Source: Dehalococcoidia bacterium (GTDB lineage: Bacteria > Chloroflexota > Dehalococcoidia > Tepidiformales > Tepidiformaceae). Taken from it: a DNA stretch of 19,249 nt. The notes beneath the pieces are model-generated. The model searched no databases, was not told the origin of the DNA, and was given only the letters and a program-made list of their open reading frames with translations. Both the position numbers and the translations under genes were made by a program. Below, piece after piece: positions 1 through 7,777 of the stretch (the first letter of the stretch is position 1; every line of letters starts with the position of its first letter). The stretch is from contig VXRS01000034.1 in NCBI GenBank assembly GCA_009838385.1, positions 4,279-23,527 of the forward strand. Reading direction: 5' to 3'.

Positions 1-739
1 CGCGCTGCGTCCTGTCCGTGCCCGCCTGCTCGAAGAGTGACGCCAGCTCCTCCGCGGGGCGGTAGAGGCCGGTCTCCGGGTCGGTCAGCTCCATCGCCGG
101 CACGTTGACGGCTCCGGGGATGTGCCCGGCGCGCCCGTACCGCTGCCCGCCGTCGGCGCCCGAGTGCTGGCCTCGCCCAAGGGAGTTAATGAGGCAGCTG
201 CCGGCTGCGTCTCCAGACTCGACGAAGGCCAGGACTTCGTCGAGGTCGGCGAACCGCGCCCGGTCCGGAGTTGGCGTGAAGGTCGTGGGCTCGTACGTGG
301 CGGAATCCGTGGAGGCGGCTCGGCCTTCGGCGGTCCAGCGCAGCCAGCCACCATCGAGCACGGCCGCGCGCCGGCATCCCATCGACTGGAACATCCACCA
401 CAGCCTCGCGGCCCACATCGAACCGGAGCGGTCGTAGAGGATCAGCCTGGAGGACTCGGAGATGCCGTGCCGTCCGGCCGCCTCGGCGAAGGCGTCGGCG
501 GACGGCATCATGAACCGCAGGCGCTGCTCGTTGTCGGAGAAGTCTCCCTGCAGGTCGAGGAACCCGGCTCCGGGAATGTGCCCTGCCTCGTACTCCCCGC
601 GCCCTGACTCGACGCGATAGCCGCCGCCGTCACCGGGGCGCAGGAACACGGTCGCTTCGAAGACGCGGACATCGTCGTCCAGCAGGTGCTCCGCCAGCCA
701 GTCGGTGGTGACGAGGAACTCCGGATTCGTGAACGGCAT
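1..739 (-). CDS. Thiosulfate/3-mercaptopyruvate sulfurtransferase (tandem rhodanese), 3' end off the window
   Basis: The frame is open from an ATG at 737-739 to the left edge, giving 246 visible residues and no stop, so the C-terminus is missing. GGAG lies 6 nt upstream of the ATG. The protein begins MPFTNPEFLVTTDWLAEHL, typical of two-domain rhodaneses, followed by the first-domain signatures GEYEAGHIPGA and LILYDRSGSMWAARLWW, then VLDGGWLRW. A second domain starts at about residue 170 and shows GRAGHIPGAVNVPAMEL. In this family the second domain carries the catalytic cysteine and transfers sulfane sulfur from thiosulfate or 3-mercaptopyruvate to an acceptor. That loop would lie just beyond the left edge, so activity cannot be judged. 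The segment usually reading 'DAR' before the second GHIPGA reads INS (SCLINSLGRGQ), a small departure. It is divergent from the VWA gene across 275 bp. Confidence 0.9.
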   Translation of the reverse strand, partial: MPFTNPEFLVTTDWLAEHLLDDDVRVFEATVFLRPGDGGGYRVESGRGEYEAGHIPGAGFLDLQGDFSDNEQRLRFMMPSADAFAEAAGRHGISESSRLILYDRSGSMWAARLWWMFQSMGCRRAAVLDGGWLRWTAEGRAASTDSATYEPTTFTPTPDRARFADLDEVLAFVESGDAAGSCLINSLGRGQHSGADGGQRYGRAGHIPGAVNVPAMELTDPETGLYRPAEELASLFEQAGTDRTQR

Positions 740-831
740 GGTCGGCTCCAGTCTGGACCTGGCCTGAATCTGCTTGTGCGCGGCCCAGTATCCGCCTCCT
801 GCCGGTGGCCTGCGACCCCTCCTCAGGAACC

Positions 832-865
832 GAATTGCTGCCCCTGAGACCAGCGCCAGCAATTC
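832..865. promoter_or_regulatory. Perfect 9-bp inverted repeat in the divergent promoter region
   Basis: GAATTGCTG (832-840) and CAGCAATTC (857-865) are exact reverse complements separated by 16 nt. They sit midway in the 275-bp gap between the sulfurtransferase (minus) and the VWA gene (plus). AATTC recurs at about 871 and 893 in a locally AT-richer stretch. It could be an operator or a hairpin. I see no convincing -35/-10 pair, so the regulatory role is inferred from position only. Confidence 0.4.
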
Positions 866-1014
866 TCGAAATTCGGCGAAAACGGCCGGGGTAATTCGGG
901 ACTTTCCTCCCTACAGTCGGGCCATGACCGGCAACGAACACACGCACCGACTGCCGGTTCCGCACGGTGAGGGGCGGCGGGAACCCGCTCACCGCGACTC
1001 AGGAGGAGGCTCAC

Positions 1015-2859
1015 ATGCAAATCACGAAGTGGATGTCCCGGATCCTGGTTGGAAGCGCGACCGCTGCGCTGCTCGCACTGGCGGTTGTCGCCTACGGCGG
1101 CACCAGCGACTACCCCGGCAGCCACGGAACGCCCGCGGCTCTGGCTCCCGGTGAGCGGGACGAGCAAGGGGCGGCCCCGGACACGGCAGGTCAGATCGAG
1201 GCGACGGAAGCGGCCGCCCCCGGGGAGCCGGCGGCGGCGGGACAGGAATACTCCTGCGAAACCTGCGCGGCGAGCCAGACCTCCAGCCGTAAACAAGGGC
1301 AGGTGCACGCCCAGAGCAGGCGCGCCGTGGTGGGAATCGGTGGATCGGCCGGCAAGGGCGGAGGCAGCCCCGCCGAACTGTTCGGGGAAATCCAGCGGCC
1401 TCAACCCGAGGACACGACGTTCAGGGACTACAGCCGCCTGCCCTTCGTCACAACGGCGGTGGACCCTGTATCGACCTTCAGCCTCGACGTTGACCGCACG
1501 TCGTACCTCCTCGCGCTGACGTGGGCCAAGAACCACTACAACGTGGAGCCGGACTCGGTGCGGGCCGAGGAGTGGGTGAACGCCTTCGACTACGACTACC
1601 CCCTCCCCAACGACAGCGGCACCTACGGCGTCACAACCGCCGCCTCCGCCCATCCGCTCGAAGCCAACCTGCACCTCGTGCGCATCGCCTTCCAGGCCCC
1701 GCAGCTTCCCGATGACACGCCCCTCAATGTGACGCTCGTGCTCGACGCATCGGGTTCGATGGCCAGCGGCAACCGGGTCGCCATCGCACGTGAGGCGGCC
1801 GAGACCATCCGCCAGAGCCTGAGCGAACGCGACCGCATCGCCGTCGTGCACTTCACCACGCGTGTCATCGACGCCTACACCGTTGAGCACACCACCCCGG
1901 ACGACGAGGACGTCGTGTCGTCCATCGCCCGCCTGAACGCGCACGAGACCACCAACGTGCAGGCCGGGCTCAACCTCGGCGTCCGGCTCGCGGACGCGGC
2001 CCGCCGCGAGCGTCCGGAAGCCTTCAACTACATCATCCTGATGTCGGACGGCGTCGCGAACGTCGACGTGACGGACCCGTTCGGGATCCTCGACTCTTCC
2101 CCCGAGACCGACAGCCTGAACCCGCTGCGTCTGATCACCATCGGCGTCGGGCTCGGGAACTACAACGACTACCTGCTGGAACAGCTCGCCCAGCACGGGA
2201 ACGGCTGGTACCGCTACCTGAACGACACAGAGCAGGCGCGCGAGACGTTCAGCCGCGAGAACTGGCTCGCCCTTTCGACGCCGTTCGCCGACCAGACGCG
2301 CGCGCAGGTGACCTTTGATCCGGGAGTCGTGAAGGCGTGGCGCATCCTCGGATACGAGAACCGCGTCACCCCGGACCACACCATCGAGGAGGCGCGGAAG
2401 GAGTTCGCCGAGATCTACTCGACGGCAGCCACGACGGTCTTCTACGAACTAGAGCTCCACGGGAACGACGGCCCCATGAAGGGAGGCGACACGCCCGTGA
2501 CGCTGGGAACGGTGGAGGTGCGCTGGGTCGACCCGAGCTCGGGAGAGGGGCGCAGCCAGCAGGCCGACATCGCTGGCCACGTGACAGCCAGGTTCGCTTC
2601 GGTCCAAGACTCCCTGTTCCGGCTGGCGGCGATCGTGGCGCTGACGGCCGATCGCTACAGCGCGCTCTCGGCGGAGCACGAGCACGCGGAGCCGGACGCC
2701 GCCAGCGTGCACGGGGACCTCGGGAAGCTGCGGGAGGAGCTTCGCCTGCTGCGGCTGGAGCTGAGCGGAACGGAGGCCTACCGCGACTTCCGCTTCCTGC
2801 TGGGCGAGCTCACGGACTTCGCCGCCGAGCGCGCCGCCTCGGACGGCAGCAGCGAGTGA
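1015..2859 (+). CDS. Secreted YfbK-type von Willebrand factor A domain protein
   Basis: The start is ATG 1015, preceded by AGGAGG at 7-9 nt; an in-frame ATG at 967 lacks such a site. The product is 614 aa. Residues 1-29 form a signal sequence or N-terminal anchor without a lipobox cysteine, followed by an Ala/Gly/Glu-rich linker with a CETC pair (C81, C84). A YfbK-type N-terminal domain follows (RLPFVTTAVDPVSTFSLDVD ... EEWVNAFDYDYP). The VWA domain has a complete MIDAS: D244-x-S246-x-S248, the threonine of HETTN (T312/T313) and D345 in LMSDG. The C-terminal part (about 400-600) matches the DUF3520-type module of this family. VWA/MIDAS proteins bind divalent metal and usually mediate protein-protein contacts; the partner is unknown here. 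The gene stops 22 bp from the convergent monooxygenase gene. Confidence 0.88.
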   Translation: MQITKWMSRILVGSATAALLALAVVAYGGTSDYPGSHGTPAALAPGERDEQGAAPDTAGQIEATEAAAPGEPAAAGQEYSCETCAASQTSSRKQGQVHAQSRRAVVGIGGSAGKGGGSPAELFGEIQRPQPEDTTFRDYSRLPFVTTAVDPVSTFSLDVDRTSYLLALTWAKNHYNVEPDSVRAEEWVNAFDYDYPLPNDSGTYGVTTAASAHPLEANLHLVRIAFQAPQLPDDTPLNVTLVLDASGSMASGNRVAIAREAAETIRQSLSERDRIAVVHFTTRVIDAYTVEHTTPDDEDVVSSIARLNAHETTNVQAGLNLGVRLADAARRERPEAFNYIILMSDGVANVDVTDPFGILDSSPETDSLNPLRLITIGVGLGNYNDYLLEQLAQHGNGWYRYLNDTEQARETFSRENWLALSTPFADQTRAQVTFDPGVVKAWRILGYENRVTPDHTIEEARKEFAEIYSTAATTVFYELELHGNDGPMKGGDTPVTLGTVEVRWVDPSSGEGRSQQADIAGHVTARFASVQDSLFRLAAIVALTADRYSALSAEHEHAEPDAASVHGDLGKLREELRLLRLELSGTEAYRDFRFLLGELTDFAAERAASDGSSE

Positions 2860-2881
2860 GGCGAGCGCGGGGCCCGGGGTC

Positions 2882-4516
2882 TCAGGCTTCGACCGGCTCC
2901 CGGCTGCGGAGCACGTAGCCCTCATATCCGGCAGCGGCGATCTCGTCGCACTTCTCGCGATAGACATCCAGGCCGCCCGCGTACGGCATGAAGACCCGCG
3001 GCTTGCCGGGGATGTTGGCGCCCAGGTACCAGGAGTCCGCGAGCATGTAGAGCGTCTCGCTCGCCGTCTGGTTCACGTGGGCGACCCACTCGTCCTCGGC
3101 GTCCGCCTCCGCCTCGGCGGTCTCCAGACTGTGCTCGCGCATGTAGGCGATGAAGTCCGAGATGTACTCGACGTGCTGCTCGATCGTCGGTGGCATGTTG
3201 CTCAGCACCGACGGGCTGCCCGGGCCGGTGATCATGAACATGTTGGGGAACCCCGCGGGCGACAGCCCCAGGTACGCTCGCGGCCCCTCCGCCCACTTCT
3301 CCCTGAGCCGCTCTCCGTCTCGGCCGCGAATGTCGATGCGGTTGAACGCGCCCGTCATCCCGTCGTAGCCGGTCGCGAACACGATCACGTCGAGCTCGTA
3401 GTCGCCGTCCCGGGTGCGGAGGCCGTTCGCCGTGATCTCCTCGATGGGGGCGTGACGGATGTCGACGAGGTCGACGTTGTCCCGGTTGTAGGTCTCGTAG
3501 TAGTTGGTGTCGATGAGCGTGCGCTTCGACCCGAAGGGGTGGTCGCGGGGCAGCAGCTTCTCGGCGGTTTCCGGGTCGTCGACCGTCTCGCGGATCTTCG
3601 AGCGGATGAACTCCGCGGCCGTGTCGTTCGCCCGCCGGTCGATGCGGATGTCGCTGAAGGTCGTGAGGAGGAAGCGGAACCCGCCCTCCTCCCAGGCGGC
3701 CTCGTAGACGTCGCGGCGCTCCTCATCGTCAACGTCCAGGGCGGAGCGCTCGGGCTCTGCGTAGGGCGTGCCACCCGCGGAGAAGCGAGTCTTCTCGAAG
3801 ATCTCGTCGTACTGCTCCTTGACTTCCTCGAGGAACTCGGGCGTGACGGTGCCGTGGCGAGCCGGGACCGTGTACTGCGGCGTACGCTGGAAGACCGTCA
3901 GGTGCTCGGCCTGCCTGGCGATGACGGGGATCGCCTGGACGCCGCTCGAACCGGTGCCTATGACGCCGACGCGCTTACCCACAAAGTCGACGCCTTCGTG
4001 CGGCCACGCGCCGGTGTGATGCCACTCGCCCTGGAAGTTCTCGAGGCCCCGGATCTCGGGGACCTGTCCCGCCGAGATGCAGCCGACCCCCGTGATGAAG
4101 TAGCGAGCGAGCACACGGTCGCCCTGGTCTGTTTCGATCTCCCAGCGGTTCAGGTCCTCGCGGAAATGCGCGGCGGTAACGCGGGTCTCGAACTGGATGC
4201 CGGGGCGCAAGTCGAACCGGTCGGCAACGTGGCTGAGGTACCGCAGGATTTCGGGCTGCTCCGGGTACTTGCCGCTCCAGGTCCACTCCTGGGCAAGGTC
4301 CTTATCGAAGGAGTAGCAGTAGAGGTAGGACTCCGAATCGCAGCGGGCCCCGGGGTAGCGGTTCCAGTACCAGGTGCCGCCGACGTCATCGCCCGCCTCG
4401 AACACGCGAGCGGAAAGGCCGAGCACATCGCGCAGCTGGTAGAGCATGTACATGCCGGCGAACCCGGCGCCAACGACGACAGCGTCGAGTTCCTCGCGGC
4501 TTGTGTCGGTCGTCAT
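2882..4516 (-). CDS. Type I Baeyer-Villiger (flavin-containing) monooxygenase
   Basis: The 544-aa product is full length for the family. It has an FAD Rossmann motif GAGFAG (16-21), GGTWYWNRYPGARCD (46-60), the Baeyer-Villiger fingerprint FxGxxxHTxxW (F161-W171), an NADPH Rossmann motif GTGSSG (187-192) and FATGYD (380-385). R332 in the GSKRTLIDTNYYE segment aligns by eye with the catalytic arginine of phenylacetone monooxygenase, and D60 matches the conserved active-site Asp. The family uses NADPH and O2 to convert ketones to esters or lactones. The ATG at 4516 has GAGGAG 8 nt upstream. It lies 44 bp downstream of the esterase on the same strand, which suggests one transcript and consecutive reactions. 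The substrate cannot be told from sequence. Confidence 0.95.
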   Translation of the reverse strand: MTTDTSREELDAVVVGAGFAGMYMLYQLRDVLGLSARVFEAGDDVGGTWYWNRYPGARCDSESYLYCYSFDKDLAQEWTWSGKYPEQPEILRYLSHVADRFDLRPGIQFETRVTAAHFREDLNRWEIETDQGDRVLARYFITGVGCISAGQVPEIRGLENFQGEWHHTGAWPHEGVDFVGKRVGVIGTGSSGVQAIPVIARQAEHLTVFQRTPQYTVPARHGTVTPEFLEEVKEQYDEIFEKTRFSAGGTPYAEPERSALDVDDEERRDVYEAAWEEGGFRFLLTTFSDIRIDRRANDTAAEFIRSKIRETVDDPETAEKLLPRDHPFGSKRTLIDTNYYETYNRDNVDLVDIRHAPIEEITANGLRTRDGDYELDVIVFATGYDGMTGAFNRIDIRGRDGERLREKWAEGPRAYLGLSPAGFPNMFMITGPGSPSVLSNMPPTIEQHVEYISDFIAYMREHSLETAEAEADAEDEWVAHVNQTASETLYMLADSWYLGANIPGKPRVFMPYAGGLDVYREKCDEIAAAGYEGYVLRSREPVEA

Positions 4517-4560
4517 GTCAGTTCTCCTCGTCGAGCGGCGTTGCGGGACGTCTCGCGGGG

Positions 4561-5517
4561 CTACTGTACCGACTCAGCGGCTTCCCTGGAGCGTTCGTAG
4601 ATCACCGCCCGCACGGCCTTCACCACCTGCTGAAAGCCCCGCTCGCTCCCGTGCAGCACCAGCAGGGTGAAGAACCCGTGGGTCTGGCCCTCGTACTGCT
4701 GGAAGTTCACCGGTACCCCGGCCTCCCGGAGGCGCTCGGCGTAGGCCTCGCCCTCGTCGCGCAGCACGTCGTACTCGGCGGTCAGGACGACCGCCGGGGG
4801 AAGCCCGGCGAGGTCGGCGGCCCGCAGGGGGGAGGCGTCCGCCTCGCCGCGGCGTTCGGCGTCGGGCGCGTAGTGGTCCCAGAACCAGACCATTGCCTCA
4901 CGCGTCAGGAGGAGCTGGTTCTCCAGATCGGTGTAGGACGGCCGCTCGAAGTCGGCGTCGGTTACCGGGTAGATGAGGATCTGCGAGGCGATCGGCGGTC
5001 CACCGCGATCGCGCGCCCGCAGCGCCATCACGGCCGCGAGGTTGCCGCCGGCGCTGTCGCCGGCGACGAACAGGGGAACGCCCGGCGCGGCGATCTCGGC
5101 GAGGTGCTCGTCGACCCACTCCAGCGCCGCCCATGAGTCGTCGACGGCGACCGGGTAACGGTGCTCGGGCGCGAGGCGGTAATCGACGAGTACGACGGAG
5201 CACGACGTGCGCTCGGCGAGCTTGCGGGCCACCGTATCGCTCTCGTCGATCGAACCGACGACCCAGCCGCCGCCGTGGTAGTAGACGATGACGCCGGCGG
5301 GCTGCTCGAGGGGGACGAGCACGCGGATCGGCACGGCGCCGTCCGGCACGGCGAGGCTGTGCTCCTCAACGCGGAACATCGCGGGGGCGGGACCGACCTG
5401 GTCGGCCAGCCCGGCAGCCAGCGCGCGCGCCTCCTCGACGGTGCTCTCGTGCAGGGGCTTGCCGCCCCCCGCGGCCATCTGCTCCAGCAGCTCGGCGGTC
5501 GCCCAGTCCAACGGCAT
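4561..5517 (-). CDS. Alpha/beta hydrolase, hormone-sensitive-lipase (HSL) family esterase
   Basis: The chosen start, ATG 5517 (MPLDWATAELLEQM), has GGGAG 6 nt upstream; an in-frame start at 5544 would add only nine unconvincing residues. The product is 318 aa, normal for HSL-type esterases. Oxyanion-hole motif HGGGW is at 81-85, nucleophile motif GDSAGG gives S155, the acid is D250 in AEYDVLRDEG, and the base is H280 in QTHGF, so the triad is complete. DYRLAPEHRYP (112-122) is a strong family signature. No signal peptide is seen, so it should be cytoplasmic. It hydrolyses short-chain esters. Lying directly upstream of a Baeyer-Villiger monooxygenase, it likely cleaves that enzyme's ester product. 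Confidence 0.93.
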   Translation of the reverse strand: MPLDWATAELLEQMAAGGGKPLHESTVEEARALAAGLADQVGPAPAMFRVEEHSLAVPDGAVPIRVLVPLEQPAGVIVYYHGGGWVVGSIDESDTVARKLAERTSCSVVLVDYRLAPEHRYPVAVDDSWAALEWVDEHLAEIAAPGVPLFVAGDSAGGNLAAVMALRARDRGGPPIASQILIYPVTDADFERPSYTDLENQLLLTREAMVWFWDHYAPDAERRGEADASPLRAADLAGLPPAVVLTAEYDVLRDEGEAYAERLREAGVPVNFQQYEGQTHGFFTLLVLHGSERGFQQVVKAVRAVIYERSREAAESVQ

Positions 5518-5622
5518 GCAGTACTCCCGCGCTACTACTACCACACCTTCGCCTTCAGGGACGAGGGACGATCAACGCCGGACGCCCGGCTACGGTCGCG
5601 GTTGAGCGGGAATCAGGAGGGA

Positions 5623-5636
5623 AATGGGGTTGGCTG
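5623..5636. repeat. Left copy of the 14-bp direct repeat flanking the PIN-GNAT/ASCH module
   Basis: AATGGGGTTGGCTG occurs here and again at 7666-7679 in the same orientation. The bases to the left (GGGAATCAGGAGGGA against GGGACTAACGGGG) are loosely similar, so the relatedness extends to about 30 bp. The repeat lies in the 200-bp gap between the divergent esterase and PIN-GNAT genes. It could be a recombination or attachment site, or a dispersed genomic repeat. Confidence 0.6.
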
Positions 5637-5717
5637 ACCGGTTGCGCCCACTTTGGCAACCTTTGACCTAAGCTTCGGCCTGACCTCATCATGAGTGGCC
5701 GTTAGGCCCGTCTCTCA

Positions 5718-7196
5718 ATGCAGCGGTTTCTCCTTGACGCCAACGTGTTGATCCCTCTCGAACCAACCAGCCCGGCAGGACTAGAGAGGGACACTCCGCT
5801 TGCAGTGCAGGTCGTACAGCACGCCGCCCGACTTGGCTTCCATCTCCTGGTCCACCCGGTAACAATCCGGGAGCTCGCAACGGACCGAGACCCTGCACGC
5901 CGGATCACCCGTCAAGTATTGCTAGACAAGTACCAGGAGTTGACTGAACCACCCGGCATCGGACACGTTGAAGGTGCTCTTGGTGTGGTAGACCGTCAGA
6001 GCAACGATTGGGCCGATCACCACCTTCTGGCTGCCCTCGTAGCAGATGCGGTTCACTACCTTGTAACCAACGACGATGGGATACACCGGAAAGCACGGCG
6101 GCTGGGCGTGTCCTCGGACCGTGTGCTCACTATCGCCGATGCTCTTGCGCTCCTGGGCACGCTCGCCAGCCGCCCTCAACGGCCTCCTCCGCAAGTCGCG
6201 GCGCGAGCAATCCACTCTCTCCAAAGTAATGACCCCATTTTCGAGAGCTTGCGCAGCGACTACGAAGACTTTGACGGATGGTTGAAGAAGGTGAGCCGGG
6301 AGGGCCGTCAAGCATGGGTGATTGAATCACCAGGTGGTGAATGCGCAGGAATCTGTATCTGGAAGTCGGATGACGACCAGTACCGGTTCGGTGGCAAGGT
6401 GATGAAACTCTCCACGTTCAAGGTCGCCGACGAGCATCGAGGGCGGCGATATGGTGAACTCCTACTCAAGACCGTATTCACCGAACTGCACGCCAATCGT
6501 TATGACCACGTCTGGCTCACTGTGTTCGAGCGCCACACCGCACTTATTGCGATGCTTGAGGACTTCGGGTTCGAGCGCAGCGGCTTCGAAACGGATCTTG
6601 GCGAACTCGTGATGGTCAAGCATCTCGTGCCGACGGGCGGCGAAACGCCCGACCACTTCGCTTACCACTGCCGGTTTGGACCGCCTGCCGTTGACCTCAC
6701 TCTCGACACCAGCGTGTACGTGATTCCGGTTCAACCCCGATACCACACCCGGCTGTTCCCGGACCATCCTCGTGAGCCAACCCGGCTCCTGCCAGACGAC
6801 GACCCGTTCGGCAACGCGCTACGGAAGGCCTACCTGAGCCAGAGTGCGATCACACCACTCGCACGTGGTGACACCATCCTCTTCTATCGCTCCGACGACT
6901 GGCAGGCGGTGAGTGCCGTGGGCGTGGTAGAGGCATCCATGCGTTCACGCGATCCGTCCGAAGTTGCAGCGTTTGCGGGCCAGCGGACTGTGTACAGCTA
7001 CACCGAGATCGCCGAGATGACCCGCCCATCAGCGCTCGCCATCCTGTTCCGGCAGGATCGGCTGATCGAGCATGGGTGGCTACTGGAGGATCTGCTCGAT
7101 GCAGGTGTATTGAATGCAGCCCCTCAATCAATTACGCAGGTCCGAAGGAGGGATGGCATCGCATGGCTGACACATCGCCTGGCCGCATCGTCCTGA
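5718..7196 (+). CDS. PIN nuclease - GNAT acetyltransferase - PUA/EVE-like fusion protein
   Basis: This is a 492-aa protein with three parts. Residues 1-150 look like a PIN ribonuclease domain: MQRFLLDANVLIPLE supplies D7, HPVTIRELATD supplies E52, NDWADHHLLAA supplies D97/D100, and YLVTNDDGIHRKA supplies D119/D120. Residues about 165-305 look like a GNAT fold, with the acetyl-CoA loop RGRRYG at 241-246 followed by LLLKTVFTEL and a MLEDFGFERSG tail. Residues about 325-492 resemble a PUA/ASCH/EVE-type beta barrel (ARGDTILFYRSDDWQAVSAVGVVE). PIN domains cut RNA, often tRNA or mRNA in toxin systems. GNAT toxins acetylate aminoacyl-tRNA or proteins. PUA-like domains bind RNA or modified bases. I do not recognise this exact architecture as a named system. 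No clear ribosome binding site precedes the ATG, so it may be leaderless or weakly translated. Its 3' end overlaps the ASCH gene by 34 bp. GC is lower than neighbours (34 of 60 in line 6241-6300). Confidence 0.8.
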   Translation: MQRFLLDANVLIPLEPTSPAGLERDTPLAVQVVQHAARLGFHLLVHPVTIRELATDRDPARRITRQVLLDKYQELTEPPGIGHVEGALGVVDRQSNDWADHHLLAALVADAVHYLVTNDDGIHRKARRLGVSSDRVLTIADALALLGTLASRPQRPPPQVAARAIHSLQSNDPIFESLRSDYEDFDGWLKKVSREGRQAWVIESPGGECAGICIWKSDDDQYRFGGKVMKLSTFKVADEHRGRRYGELLLKTVFTELHANRYDHVWLTVFERHTALIAMLEDFGFERSGFETDLGELVMVKHLVPTGGETPDHFAYHCRFGPPAVDLTLDTSVYVIPVQPRYHTRLFPDHPREPTRLLPDDDPFGNALRKAYLSQSAITPLARGDTILFYRSDDWQAVSAVGVVEASMRSRDPSEVAAFAGQRTVYSYTEIAEMTRPSALAILFRQDRLIEHGWLLEDLLDAGVLNAAPQSITQVRRRDGIAWLTHRLAASS

Positions 7197-7588
7197 TGTC
7201 GATTCACCCCCAATACGCCGAAGCCCTGCTCAACGGTACGAAGACTGTCGAGCTCCGGAAGGCCCGGTTCGCCAACAGCACATCCCACATAGTCATCTAC
7301 GCCACAGCGCCCGTGCAGCGCGTGGTCGGCTGGGTGAAGCCGGTGCGCATTGAGGACGGTACGCCGCGCACAATCTGGAGGAAGCATAAGTCCCGGGTTG
7401 GCATTCTTGAGAGGGCTTTCCGCCGCTACTACCGGGGGCATCGGCGTGCCGTAGCGATTCATGTGGAATCTCCCCAGCGGCTGGATGTGCCACTCAAACT
7501 GTCGGCGGTCGAAGAGGGCTTGACGCCTCCACAGAGCTGGCGCTACCTATCTGACACTGCTGCGGAGAGCGTTGGCATCCGCGCCTAG
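7163..7588 (+). CDS. ASCH-domain (PUA-like fold) protein
   Basis: The start is ATG 7163, 141 aa, with AAGGAGGG at 7145-7152 (11 nt spacing). It overlaps the last 34 bp of the fusion gene in another frame, so translation is probably coupled. IVLMSIHPQYAEALLNGTKTVELRK matches the ASCH signature GxKxxExR. IVIYATAPVQRVVGWVKP and AVAIHVESPQRLDVPLKLS supply the later barrel strands. ASCH proteins are RNA-related. E. coli YqfB of this superfamily is an N4-acetylcytidine amidohydrolase using Lys21, Thr24 and Glu74. The lysine is present here, but Glu stands at the Thr24 position, so that chemistry is not assured. Next to a GNAT enzyme it could reverse, recognise or guard an acetylated nucleobase or tRNA, or act as antitoxin. 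That role is inference. Confidence 0.85.
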   Translation: MADTSPGRIVLMSIHPQYAEALLNGTKTVELRKARFANSTSHIVIYATAPVQRVVGWVKPVRIEDGTPRTIWRKHKSRVGILERAFRRYYRGHRRAVAIHVESPQRLDVPLKLSAVEEGLTPPQSWRYLSDTAAESVGIRA

Positions 7589-7593
7589 GGGAG

Positions 7594-7605
7594 GACTGGC
7601 CAGTC
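7594..7605. promoter_or_regulatory. 12-bp perfect palindrome after the ASCH gene
   Basis: GACTGGCCAGTC is self-complementary and begins 6 bp after the ASCH stop codon. The TGGCCA core recurs at 7678-7683 and in the larger dyad at 8028-8046. It could be a protein binding site. It has no loop and no T-run, so it is a poor terminator. Confidence 0.35.
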
Positions 7606-7665
7606 GTGGAGACTTACGCCGGGAATTGCGGCACTCCGAGTCAAGCTCTCTGGGGACTAACGGGG

Positions 7666-7679
7666 AATGGGGTTGGCTG
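7666..7679. repeat. Right copy of the 14-bp direct repeat flanking the PIN-GNAT/ASCH module
   Basis: This is an exact copy of AATGGGGTTGGCTG, 2,043 bp from the left copy and in the same orientation. It lies 78 bp past the ASCH stop. Between the two copies are just the two-gene module and its flanks, as expected for an excisable or transposed unit. No integrase or transposase lies between them. Confidence 0.6.
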
Positions 7680-7777
7680 GCCACAGGCTGCCGTGCTGCG
7701 AACCTTCCGCTGGGAGGTCTCCCTGTAGCGTCGAGCGCTATGATGCATCCGGAGCCTATTGACTGTCAGAGGGCGGG

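Noticed and set aside
630..992. 120-aa minus-strand open frame across the divergent promoter
   Set aside because: It overlaps the start of the sulfurtransferase in another frame and has no ribosome binding site or family signature.
823..2379. 518-aa minus-strand open frame opposite the VWA gene
   Set aside because: It is Val/Arg/Gly-rich with no domain signature, and it mirrors codon positions of a well-supported VWA gene with a complete MIDAS motif.
3077..4600. 507-aa plus-strand open frame opposite the monooxygenase
   Set aside because: Long antisense frames are expected at this GC content. The minus strand carries all Baeyer-Villiger fingerprints, and this frame has none of its own.
7739..7744. 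TATGAT -10 box before hicB
   Set aside because: The hexamer matches 5 of 6 positions, but no acceptable -35 hexamer lies 16-18 bp upstream, so I do not annotate a promoter.
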